In this document: positions 23,504 through 30,515 of the stretch, piece by piece
How positions within the stretch are numbered: the stretch's first letter is position 1
Layout: the number at the start of each line of letters is the position of its first letter
Source of the DNA: Kitasatospora sp. MBT63
GTDB lineage: Bacteria > Actinomycetota > Actinomycetes > Streptomycetales > Streptomycetaceae
DNA length: 39,128 nt
Assembly (NCBI RefSeq): GCF_000710465.2
Contig: NZ_JAIZ01000453.1
Location: 18,874 to 58,001 of the forward strand
Direction of reading: 5' to 3'
Program-made: the position numbers and the translations under genes
The notes under the pieces: generated by a model
The model's input: only the letters and a program-made list of their open reading frames with translations
What the model was told of the DNA's origin: nothing
Databases searched by the model: none

Positions 23504-24799
23504 GTGGCTGAGACGGCGGGGCGCACCGTGAAGGTGCTGGTGACCTGGCGGGGCGAGCGGCTGGGGACGGTCGGGCCGTTCCCGGTGGAGTCCCCGTGGT
23601 GGGCCGAGGTCGGCCCGGTGGCGGAGCGGCTGGAGAGCGTGCTCGGGGTGCCGGCGCTGGTGCTGCGGCTGCACTCGGTGGTCGGCGGGGAGGACGCCAG
23701 GGGCGGGCTGGTCACCTACCACGCGGAGGCGCTGCGGCGTCCCGGGGAGGTGCTGGGCGCGGACGACGGGGAGCGGTTGGACGGGGACCCGCTGCGGGCC
23801 GAGTGGGCCACCCCGGACGGGCTGCGCTCGGCGCTGGACTGGGCGGGGCGGGAGCTGACGCGGCTGGGCCGGCCGGTGGCGGGGCCGGTGCGGCAAGTGA
23901 AGAGCTGGAACCTGTCCGGGCTGATCCGGCTCCCGACCGCGGCCGGGCCGGTGTGGCTGAAGACGACGCCGCGGTTCGCGGTGGCGGAGGCCGAGGTGAT
24001 CGCTGCCTTCGCCGTGGTCGATCCCGGGCTGGTACCGGCGGTGCTGGCGGCCGACGGGCGGCGGATGCTGCTGGACCACGTCCCCGGCGAGGACTGCTGG
24101 GGCGTTCCCGACGACGCGATGCTCGCCGTGGTCGGACGGTGGGCGGCCGCCCAGGCGAGGCTGGCCGGCGGCCCCGCCGTACCGGGGCTGCCCGACCGCT
24201 CGCCCGGGGTGCTGGCGGGACGGTTCCGGGCGCTGCTCGCCTCCGGGGCGGTGAACGAGCTGGGCGCCGGGGAGCTGGCGGCGGCGTACCGCCTGGCGGA
24301 CGCGCTGCCCGCGCTGACGGCCCGGCTGGCGGCCTGCGGGCTGCCGGTGACGGTGGTGCACGGGGACTTCCACCCCGGCAACTGGCGCTTCGACGGGCGG
24401 CGCACGGTGGCCGTCGACTTCTCCGACGCGCACCTCGGCCACCCGGCCGTGGACGGGCTGCGGCCCCGGGCGTTCCTGCCGCCCGCGCGGTGGGCCGAGG
24501 TCCGGCGCGCCTGGGTGCGGGCCTGGTCGGAGCTGCTGCCGGGCAGCGACCCGGCGGGGGCGCTGGTGGTGGCCGAGCCGCTGATGCACCTCTCGTACGC
24601 GGTGCGGTACCAGGAGTTCCTCGACGGGATCGAGCCCAGCGAGCGGATCTACCACGCGGGCGATCCGGCCTCGGAGGTGCGGGCGGCGCTGGCGTCAGTC
24701 GGCGGCGGCAGCGTCAACGGCACCAGGACCACCGGCACCGGTGCCGGTGGTCGCGCCGGTGCCGGTGCGGGCTTCGGCGGCGAGCCGCTCGAAGCGTAG
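23504..24799 (+). CDS. Aminoglycoside-phosphotransferase-fold protein
   Basis: A 431-residue protein with an APH/choline-kinase-like catalytic half: VWLKTTPRFAVAEAEVIAAF carries the ATP-binding lysine and a helix glutamate, VVHGDFHPGNW (H286-N293) is the Brenner motif with catalytic D288, and VAVDFSDAHLGHPAVDG is the metal-binding aspartate motif. The N-terminal ~130 residues are a separate domain (VKVLVTWRGERLGTVGPFPV, then GGLVTYHAEAL) with a faint Nudix-like look. The last ~30 residues are Gly/Thr-rich and disordered. GTG 23504 is preceded only by weak purines. Its 3' end overlaps the convergent TetR gene by 105 bp. The phosphate acceptor is unknown; nothing points to antibiotic resistance in particular. 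Confidence 0.82.
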   Translation: MAETAGRTVKVLVTWRGERLGTVGPFPVESPWWAEVGPVAERLESVLGVPALVLRLHSVVGGEDARGGLVTYHAEALRRPGEVLGADDGERLDGDPLRAEWATPDGLRSALDWAGRELTRLGRPVAGPVRQVKSWNLSGLIRLPTAAGPVWLKTTPRFAVAEAEVIAAFAVVDPGLVPAVLAADGRRMLLDHVPGEDCWGVPDDAMLAVVGRWAAAQARLAGGPAVPGLPDRSPGVLAGRFRALLASGAVNELGAGELAAAYRLADALPALTARLAACGLPVTVVHGDFHPGNWRFDGRRTVAVDFSDAHLGHPAVDGLRPRAFLPPARWAEVRRAWVRAWSELLPGSDPAGALVVAEPLMHLSYAVRYQEFLDGIEPSERIYHAGDPASEVRAALASVGGGSVNGTRTTGTGAGGRAGAGAGFGGEPLEA

Positions 24800-25405
24800 C
24801 CCGAGGCCGTCCAGCAGGGCCTGCAGGCCGGTCTCGAAGGCACCCTCGTCAATCCGCCGCTGGTGTTCCGCCAGCAGGTGGGCCTCGCCCAGGTGCGGGT
24901 AGTCCGCGGCGTACAGCTGGGCGTCCTCGGGGAAGCCGGCGGCGAACGAGCCGAGCGCGGAGCCGGTGATGAAGTAGCGCATCAGTGCGCCGATCCTGGT
25001 CGCCTGGCCGCGCGGCCAGCCGGCCCGGACCAGGCAGCCGAAGACGGCGTCGGCCAGCCGGAGCGCATTGGGCCGGCGGCCGGGGCCCTGGGCGAGGACG
25101 GGGACGATGTGCGGGTGGGCGGCGAGCGCCGCGCGGTAGGAGCGGGCCCAGTCGCGCAGCGCGGTGCGCCAGTCGGCGGCGGCCGAGAACATCGACAGGT
25201 CGACTTCGCCCATCACGCTGTCGACCACCGCGTCGAGCAGGTCGTCCTTGGTCGCGAAGTGGTTGTAGAGGGACGGGCCGCTGACCGAGAGCTCGGTGGC
25301 GAGCCGGCGGGTGGAGAGCGCGTCCAGGCCCTCGGCGTCGACCAGGGTGAGTGCGGCGGTGACGATGCGCTCGCGGCTGAGCAGGGGTGTGCGGGGTCGG
25401 GCCAT
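24695..25405 (-). CDS. TetR-family transcriptional regulator
   Basis: A 236-residue repressor. The helix-turn-helix covers residues ~10-55 (SRERIVTAALTLVDAEG, then TRRLATELSVSGPSLYNHF, with ATKDDLLDAV following). The C-terminal ligand domain (~75-215) resembles the TetR_C_11-like class. ATG 25405 has GGAGGAGG five bases upstream; an in-frame extension to 25471 is not needed. It is divergent from the beta-oxidation operon at 25559, and a 19-bp imperfect palindrome with AAACT/AGTTT arms lies between, so it probably represses that operon and itself, released by an acyl-CoA or fatty acid (inference). The disordered Gly/Thr/Ala tail overlaps the end of the APH-like gene. Confidence 0.92.
   Translation of the reverse strand: MARPRTPLLSRERIVTAALTLVDAEGLDALSTRRLATELSVSGPSLYNHFATKDDLLDAVVDSVMGEVDLSMFSAAADWRTALRDWARSYRAALAAHPHIVPVLAQGPGRRPNALRLADAVFGCLVRAGWPRGQATRIGALMRYFITGSALGSFAAGFPEDAQLYAADYPHLGEAHLLAEHQRRIDEGAFETGLQALLDGLGLRFERLAAEARTGTGATTGTGAGGPGAVDAAAAD
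24727..24752. terminator. 26-bp perfect palindrome in the overlap of two convergent genes
   Basis: Two 13-bp arms (24727-24739 and 24740-24752) are exact reverse complements with no spacer; as RNA they would fold with a small loop. The site is inside the 105-bp overlap between the 3' ends of the APH-like gene (plus) and the tetR gene (minus), where a two-way terminator would serve both. It encodes low-complexity tails in both proteins. Confidence 0.6.
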
Positions 25406-25521
25406 GGTCGCCTCCTCCGGTCGGGTGGGTCTGGTGGGTCGCGCGGGCCCGGTGGTGCTCGCGGTCGACATTCTGGCAGCGCCCCTTGGCGGCGGGGGCC
25501 CGGCGGGTTAGAGTCCGGATA

Positions 25522-25540
25522 AAACTTGCAGCGCTAGTTT
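25522..25540. promoter_or_regulatory. TetR-type operator upstream of the beta-oxidation operon
   Basis: AAACT (25522-25526) and AGTTT (25536-25540) are inverted arms, with further matched GC pairs inside (7 of 9 pairs). It sits 18 bp before the GTG at 25559 and 117 bp from the tetR start, in the AT-richest part of the gap. Arms of this kind are typical for actinobacterial TetR regulators of lipid metabolism. Confidence 0.65.
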
Positions 25541-25558
25541 ATCGAGGTGTCCCCCGCC

Positions 25559-26707
25559 GTGAACCTGGAACTCTCCGATGAACAGACCGCCGTCCGGGAG
25601 CTGGCCGCCGCCTTCACCGACCGGGAGGTCGCCCCGTACGCGGCCGAGTGGGACCGCGCCGAATCGGTCGACCGGGCGGTGGTCGGCAAGCTGGCGAAGC
25701 TCGGCTTCCTCGGCCTGACCATCCCCGAGGAGTACGGCGGCAGCGGCGGCGACCACCTCTCGTACTGCCTGGTGCTGGAGGAGCTCGGGCGCGGCGACTC
25801 GGCGGTGCGCGGGATCGTCTCGGTCAGCCTCGGCCTGGTGGCCAAGTCGGTGAACGCGTACGGCACCGAGGAGCAGAAACGGCACTGGCTGCCCCGGCTG
25901 ACCTCCGGCGAGGCGCTCGGCTGCTTCGCCCTCACCGAGCCGGGCACCGGCTCGGACGCCGCCAACCTGACCACCCGGGCGGTCCGCGACGGCGACCACT
26001 GGCTGATCAGCGGCGCCAAGATGTTCATCACCAACGGCACCTGGGCCGAGGTGGCGCTGGTCTTCGCCCGCACCGGCGAACCGGGCCACCGGGGCGTCAC
26101 GGCGTTCCTGGTCCCGACCGACCTGCCCGGCTTCGGACGCACCCTGATCCACGGCAAGCTCGGCCTGCGCGGGCAGGCCACCGCAGAACTGTCCTTCGAC
26201 GCCGTACGGGTGCCCGACAGCGCCAGGCTCGGCGCCGAGGGCAAGGGCTTCTCGGTCGCGATGGCCGCACTGGCCAAGGGCCGGATGTCGGTCGCCGCCG
26301 GCTGCGTCGGCATCGCCCGGGCGTGCCTGGACGCGGCGGTCGGCTACGCGAAGGAGCGCGAGCAGTTCGGCCGCCCGATCGCCGGGCACCAGCTGGTCCA
26401 GGAGCTGATCTCCGACATCGCGGTGGACGTCGACGCCGCCCGCCTGCTGACCTGGCGGGTCGCCGACCACATCGAACGCGGCCTGCCGTTCGCCACCGAG
26501 TCCTCCGTCGCCAAGCTGTTCGCGAGCGAGGCCGCCGTGCGGGCCGCCAACAACGCCCTCCAGGTCTTCGGCGGCTACGGCTTCATCGACGAGTACCCGG
26601 TCGGCAAGCTGCTGCGCGACGCCCGGGTGATGACCCTGTACGAGGGCACCAGCCAGATCCACAAGCTGCTGATCGGCCGGGCCCTCACCGGCGTCAGCGC
26701 GTTCTGA
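25559..26707 (+). CDS. Acyl-CoA dehydrogenase
   Basis: A 382-residue FAD enzyme introducing a trans-2,3 double bond into acyl-CoA thioesters, the first step of beta-oxidation. Motifs: LSDEQTAVRELAAAFTDREV at the N-terminus, LGCFALTEPGTGSDAANLTT and WLISGAKMFITNGTWAE for flavin binding, YAKEREQFGRPIAGHQLVQ, and VMTLYEGTSQIHKL with the catalytic glutamate near residue 362. Start: GTG 25559 with GAGG (25544-25547) upstream; GTG 25547 in the same frame adds four residues but has no ribosome site. It is the first gene of a three-gene operon with a thiolase and an SDR, opposite tetR. Chain-length preference cannot be read. Confidence 0.95.
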   Translation: MNLELSDEQTAVRELAAAFTDREVAPYAAEWDRAESVDRAVVGKLAKLGFLGLTIPEEYGGSGGDHLSYCLVLEELGRGDSAVRGIVSVSLGLVAKSVNAYGTEEQKRHWLPRLTSGEALGCFALTEPGTGSDAANLTTRAVRDGDHWLISGAKMFITNGTWAEVALVFARTGEPGHRGVTAFLVPTDLPGFGRTLIHGKLGLRGQATAELSFDAVRVPDSARLGAEGKGFSVAMAALAKGRMSVAAGCVGIARACLDAAVGYAKEREQFGRPIAGHQLVQELISDIAVDVDAARLLTWRVADHIERGLPFATESSVAKLFASEAAVRAANNALQVFGGYGFIDEYPVGKLLRDARVMTLYEGTSQIHKLLIGRALTGVSAF

Positions 26708-26767
26708 GCCCGGCGGGCCGATCCCTCCCGCCACCACCGGTCCAGTCCCGATAAGGAGCCCGAAGAA

Positions 26768-27955
26768 GTGCGCCCTGTCTACTTCGCCGCCGCCCGCCGC
26801 ACCCCGATCGGGCGGCTGCGCGGTGCGCTGTCCACCGTCCGCCCCGACGACCTGTCGGCCGCCGTGCTGCGCGGCCTGCTCGCCGACGTGCCGCGGCTCG
26901 ACCCGGCCCGGATCGACGACGTCTACTGGGGCGCCGCCAACCAAGCCGGCGAGGACAACCGCAACCTGGCCCGGATGGCCGTCCTGCTGGCCGGCCTGCC
27001 CGACTCGGTGCCCGGAGCCACCCTCAACCGGCTCTGCGCCTCCGGGATGGAGGCCGTCACCACGGCCGCCCGGGCGATCGGCTCCGGCGAGGCCGAGATC
27101 GTCGTGGCCGGCGGCTGCGAGTCGATGAGCCGGGCCCCGTTCGTACTGCCCCGCCCCGACGAGGCACTGCCGCACCGGATCGAGACCTTCGACACCCGGC
27201 TCGGCTGGCGGCTCACCAACCCCAGGATGAAGGACCTGCACGGCATCCTGTCGATGGGCGAGACCGCCGAGGAGGTCGCCGCCCGGTACGGCGTCAGCCG
27301 CGAGGACCAGGACGCGTTCGCGCTGCGCAGCCACCAGCGGGCCGCCGCGGCCCGCAAGGACGGCCACTTCGACGCCGAGATCCTGCCGGTCGAGCGGCCC
27401 GACGGGGTGACCGTGGGCCAGGACGAGTCGATCCGCGAGGACACCACCCTGGCCAAGCTCGCCGCCCTCAGGCCCGCGTTCCGGCCGGGCGGCACCGTCA
27501 CCGCCGGCAACGCCTCGCCGATGAACGACGGCGCCGCCGCCCTGCTGCTGGTCGGCGAGCAGGCCCTGAACGAGCTGGAGCTGGAACCGCTCGGCCGGTA
27601 CGCCGCGGGCGCCTCGATGGGCGTCCACCCCGACGTGATGGGCATCGGCCCGGTCCCGGCCACCCGCAAGGTGCTGGACCGCCTCGGCTGGTCGGTCGCC
27701 GACGTCGAGGAGGCGGAGTTCAACGAGGCCTTCGCCGCGCAGGCGCTCGCCAGCGTCCGGGAGCTCGGCTTCGACCCGGAGCTGGTCAACCCCTCCGGCG
27801 GGGCGATCGCGCTCGGCCACCCGCTGGGCGGCTCCGGCGCCCGGATCCTCACCACCCTGCTGCACCGGATGCGCCGGACCGGCGCCCGCCGCGGCCTCGC
27901 CACCATGTGCGTGGGCGTCGGCCAGGGCAGCGCCGTCCTGGTCGAGAACGCCTGA
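26768..27955 (+). CDS. Thiolase (acetyl-CoA C-acyltransferase)
   Basis: A 395-residue thiolase cleaving 3-ketoacyl-CoA with CoA, the last step of beta-oxidation. The three active-site motifs are present: [11 protein letters not shown] with nucleophile C90, [17 protein letters not shown] with H351 and [12 protein letters not shown] with C381. [12 protein letters not shown] near the start and [12 protein letters not shown] are also typical. Length and residues fit degradative thiolases (PcaF/FadA type). GTG 26768 has AAGGAG nine bases upstream. It lies 60 bp after the acyl-CoA dehydrogenase and 47 bp before the SDR, clearly one operon. An enoyl-CoA hydratase is missing from this operon and must be supplied from elsewhere. 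Confidence 0.95.
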   Translation: MRPVYFAAARRTPIGRLRGALSTVRPDDLSAAVLRGLLADVPRLDPARIDDVYWGAANQAGEDNRNLARMAVLLAGLPDSVPGATLNRLCASGMEAVTTAARAIGSGEAEIVVAGGCESMSRAPFVLPRPDEALPHRIETFDTRLGWRLTNPRMKDLHGILSMGETAEEVAARYGVSREDQDAFALRSHQRAAAARKDGHFDAEILPVERPDGVTVGQDESIREDTTLAKLAALRPAFRPGGTVTAGNASPMNDGAAALLLVGEQALNELELEPLGRYAAGASMGVHPDVMGIGPVPATRKVLDRLGWSVADVEEAEFNEAFAAQALASVRELGFDPELVNPSGGAIALGHPLGGSGARILTTLLHRMRRTGARRGLATMCVGVGQGSAVLVENA

Positions 27956-28002
27956 CCCCGCCCACACCGCCCGAACCCCCCTCACCCAGCAAGGAGAATG
28001 CA

Positions 28003-28761
28003 GTGACACGTTTCGCAGGCAAGGTCGCCGTGGTCACCGGCGCCGCCCAGGGCATCGGAGCGGCCACCGCCCGGCGCCTCGCGGAGGAGGGCGCGGCCGT
28101 GGCCGTGGTCGACCTCGGCGCCGAGCGGGCCCAGGAGACCGTGGACGCGATCACCGCCAAGGGCGGCACGGCGAAGGCGTACGGCTGCGACGTGGCCGAC
28201 TACGACGCGGTGGAAGCCGTCTTCGCCCGGGTCGCCGAGGAGCTCGGCGGGCTGCACATCCTGGTCAACAACGCCGGCATCACCCGCGACAACCTGTTCT
28301 TCAAGATGGCCAAGGCCGACTGGGACGCCGTCCTGACGGTCAACCTGACCAGCGCCTACAACTGCAGCCACGTGGCACAGAAGTACATGGTGCAGCAGAA
28401 GTACGGCAAGATCGTCTCGCTCAGCTCGCGCTCCGCCCTCGGCAACCGCGGCCAGGCCAACTACGCCGCCGCCAAGGCCGGCATCCAGGGCCTGACCGCC
28501 ACCCTCGCAATCGAGCTCGGCCCGTTCAACATCAACGTCAACGCGGTCGCCCCCGGCTACATCGCCACCTCGATGACCGCCGCCACCGCCGAGCGGGTCG
28601 GCGCCTCCCCCGAGGACCACCAGGCGCAGGTCGCCGAGCGCACCCCGCTGCGCCGGGTCGGGCAGCCCGAGGAGATCGCCTCGGTGGTCGCCTTCCTGGT
28701 CTCCGAGGACTCCTCGTACGTCAGCGGCCAGACCCTCTACGTGAACGGCGGCGCCCGCTGA
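28003..28761 (+). CDS. Short-chain dehydrogenase/reductase (FabG-like; 3-oxoacyl reductase or 3-hydroxyacyl-CoA dehydrogenase)
   Basis: A 252-residue classical SDR. TGAAQGIG (12-19) binds the nucleotide, VVDLGAE places an acidic residue after strand 2 (suggesting NAD preference), and LVNNAG (88-92), S141/S142, Y154 and K158 (SSRSALGNRGQANYAAAKAG) form the active site. VNAVAPGYIATSM and a C-terminal YVSGQTLYVNGGAR are FabG-like. By sequence it would be called 3-oxoacyl-ACP reductase; its place behind an acyl-CoA dehydrogenase and a thiolase suggests instead the 3-hydroxyacyl-CoA dehydrogenase step of beta-oxidation (inference). GTG 28003 has AAGGAG six bases upstream, which rules out the longer frame to 27907. 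Confidence 0.92.
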   Translation: MTRFAGKVAVVTGAAQGIGAATARRLAEEGAAVAVVDLGAERAQETVDAITAKGGTAKAYGCDVADYDAVEAVFARVAEELGGLHILVNNAGITRDNLFFKMAKADWDAVLTVNLTSAYNCSHVAQKYMVQQKYGKIVSLSSRSALGNRGQANYAAAKAGIQGLTATLAIELGPFNINVNAVAPGYIATSMTAATAERVGASPEDHQAQVAERTPLRRVGQPEEIASVVAFLVSEDSSYVSGQTLYVNGGAR

Positions 28762-28898
28762 CCGACCGTCAGCCGACCGGCTGAGCAGGGACCTTACCAA
28801 GAGCAGGGCCGCCCTTTACCTGATCCGGTGGCCTGCACAGACCACCCGGACGGCCCCGCTCTGACTATGGAAGGCCCGCTCGACTGCCGATGGGATAT

Positions 28899-28925
28899 GG
28901 GGGCCGGTCGCCAAGGCCGGCTCCC
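28899..28925 (+). promoter_or_regulatory. Stem-loop in the leader of the sedolisin gene
   Basis: A 9-bp stem with one G-U pair (28899-28907 with 28917-28925) and a 9-nt loop ends nine bases before the GAGGAG ribosome site. Just after it, CTCC (28929-28932) can pair with the GGAG of the ribosome site. Together they could modulate translation; this is only a structural observation. Confidence 0.35.
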
Positions 28926-28943
28926 ATCCTCCCGAGGAGTCCC

Positions 28944-30335
28944 ATGGGCATCACCCCCGCCACCGCGGGTCCCCGACGCTCCGTCACCGCGCGCACCCTG
29001 GCGCTGTTCGCCGTCGGGGCCACCGCCCTCACCGGCGCGACGGTCACCGCGCAGACCGCGACCGCCGTGGCCGGCCACGCGGCCGGGCAGGCCACCGTCC
29101 ACGTCCGGCCCGCCTCCAGCGGCCACATCAGCCGGGCCGCGCTGGCCGCGCCGATACCGACCTCCGACTGCGTGGCGAAGCTCGCGATCCACTGCTACTC
29201 GCCGCTGCAGTACCGGACCGCGTACAACCTCGGGCCGCTCTACCACGACGGCGTCACCGGCAAGGGCCGGACGATCGTCATCGTCGACTCCTTCGGTTCC
29301 CCGACCATCCAGCACGACCTTGAGGTCTTCGACAAGCAGTGGGGCATCCCCGACACCCAGGTCGAGGTGGTCAAGTGGGGCAACGTCCCGCCCTTCGACC
29401 CGACCAACGGGGACCACACCGGCTGGGCCGGCGAGACCACCCTGGACGTCGAGTACGCGCACGCCATCGCGCCCGACGCGCACATCGTGCTGGTGGAGAC
29501 CGGGGTCGCCGAGACCGAGGGCGTGGTCGGCCTGCCCGAGATGATGGACGCCGAGAAGGCACTGATCAAGTCCGGCCGCGCGGACGTGATCTCGCAGAGC
29601 TTCGGCGCCACCGAGAACACCTTCCCCGGCTTCGACAAGGGCGACTTCAAGTCGCTGACCGACCTGCGCTACGCCTTCCAGGCGGCCGCCGCCAAGGACG
29701 TCACCGTGCTCGCCGCCTCCGGCGACGCCGGCGCGACCGACGCGATGGAGAACGGCAGCGACCTGTACCCGTACAAGGTCAACTCCTGGCCGTCCTCCGA
29801 CCCGCTGGTCACCTCGATCGGCGGCACCCAGCTGACCCTGGACAACGACGGCAAGCGGACCGCCCCCGACAAGGTCTGGCACGACGACTACGGGGCGGCC
29901 GGCGGCGGCGTGTCCGGTGTCTTCGACCGCCCGTGGTACCAGCTCGGCGTCGCCAAGGTCACCGGCAACCACCGCGGCACCCCCGACATCAGCATGAGCG
30001 CGGCCGTCGACGGCGCCGCCTGGACGTACGAGTCCTACGACCCGACCCGGGTCGGCTGGCACCTGACCGGCGGCACCAGCGAGGCCACCCCGATCTTCTC
30101 GGGCATCGTCGCGCTGGCCGACCAGCTCGCCGGCCACCGGCTCGGCCAGCTGAACTGGCGGCTCTACGCACTCGCCGGCCTGCCCGCCCAGTGGAGCGGC
30201 ATCACCGACGTCACCGCCGGTGACAACTCCTGGGACACCGTGACCGGCTACCAGGCCGCCAAGGGCTACGACCTGGCCTCCGGCCTCGGCACCATCGACG
30301 CCAACCGCTTCGTGCGCGCGCTCGCGGGCCGCTGA
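28944..30335 (+). CDS. Secreted S53 (sedolisin) peptidase without a propeptide domain
   Basis: A 463-residue serine-carboxyl peptidase. A signal peptide spans ~1-42 (RRSVTARTLALFAVGATALTG start). The catalytic tetrad of the family is complete: E164 and D168 (AGETTLDVEYAHA), D261 (LAASGDAG) and S379 (GGTSEATPIFSG). The C-terminus (DVTAGDNSW, then GYDLASGLGTIDANRF) matches the calcium-binding end. Most S53 enzymes have a ~150-200-residue activation domain before the catalytic part; here only ~35 residues separate the signal peptide from the start of the catalytic domain (CVAKLAIHCYSPLQYRTAYN). It belongs to the short S53 form, so folding or activation must differ. ATG 28944 has GAGGAG four bases upstream. 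Monocistronic, convergent with the caspase-like gene. Confidence 0.93.
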   Translation: MGITPATAGPRRSVTARTLALFAVGATALTGATVTAQTATAVAGHAAGQATVHVRPASSGHISRAALAAPIPTSDCVAKLAIHCYSPLQYRTAYNLGPLYHDGVTGKGRTIVIVDSFGSPTIQHDLEVFDKQWGIPDTQVEVVKWGNVPPFDPTNGDHTGWAGETTLDVEYAHAIAPDAHIVLVETGVAETEGVVGLPEMMDAEKALIKSGRADVISQSFGATENTFPGFDKGDFKSLTDLRYAFQAAAAKDVTVLAASGDAGATDAMENGSDLYPYKVNSWPSSDPLVTSIGGTQLTLDNDGKRTAPDKVWHDDYGAAGGGVSGVFDRPWYQLGVAKVTGNHRGTPDISMSAAVDGAAWTYESYDPTRVGWHLTGGTSEATPIFSGIVALADQLAGHRLGQLNWRLYALAGLPAQWSGITDVTAGDNSWDTVTGYQAAKGYDLASGLGTIDANRFVRALAGR

Positions 30336-30436
30336 CCCACGACCGTCCCGCCCGGCCCAGCGCCCTCCGTACGGCTCCGCGCACCCCAGCGCGGGCCGGA
30401 CGGGGGGCGCAGCCGTCGGTGGCGCCGGGGGCACCT

Positions 30437-30455
30437 CCCCGGCCGGAGGCCGGGG
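30437..30455. terminator. Hairpin between convergent S53 and caspase-like genes
   Basis: CCCCGGCC (30437-30444) and GGCCGGGG (30448-30455) form a perfect 8-bp stem with a GGA loop. It is in the 180-bp gap between two convergent genes. Other GC-rich inverted segments surround it; no T-tract. Confidence 0.6.
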
Positions 30456-30515
30456 GACGTCGCGCGCCCGGCGGGAACGGTCGGACGGACCCCGGGAGCG
30501 GCCGGGCGGCCTGCG

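Noticed and set aside
25508-28009. Minus-strand open frame of 833 codons opposite the beta-oxidation operon
   Set aside because: Antisense of two well-conserved enzymes and the operator region; no domain seen.
28762-28898. Promoter of the sedolisin gene
   Set aside because: TATGGA-like and TATGG sequences occur, but no -35/-10 pair with sensible spacing was found.
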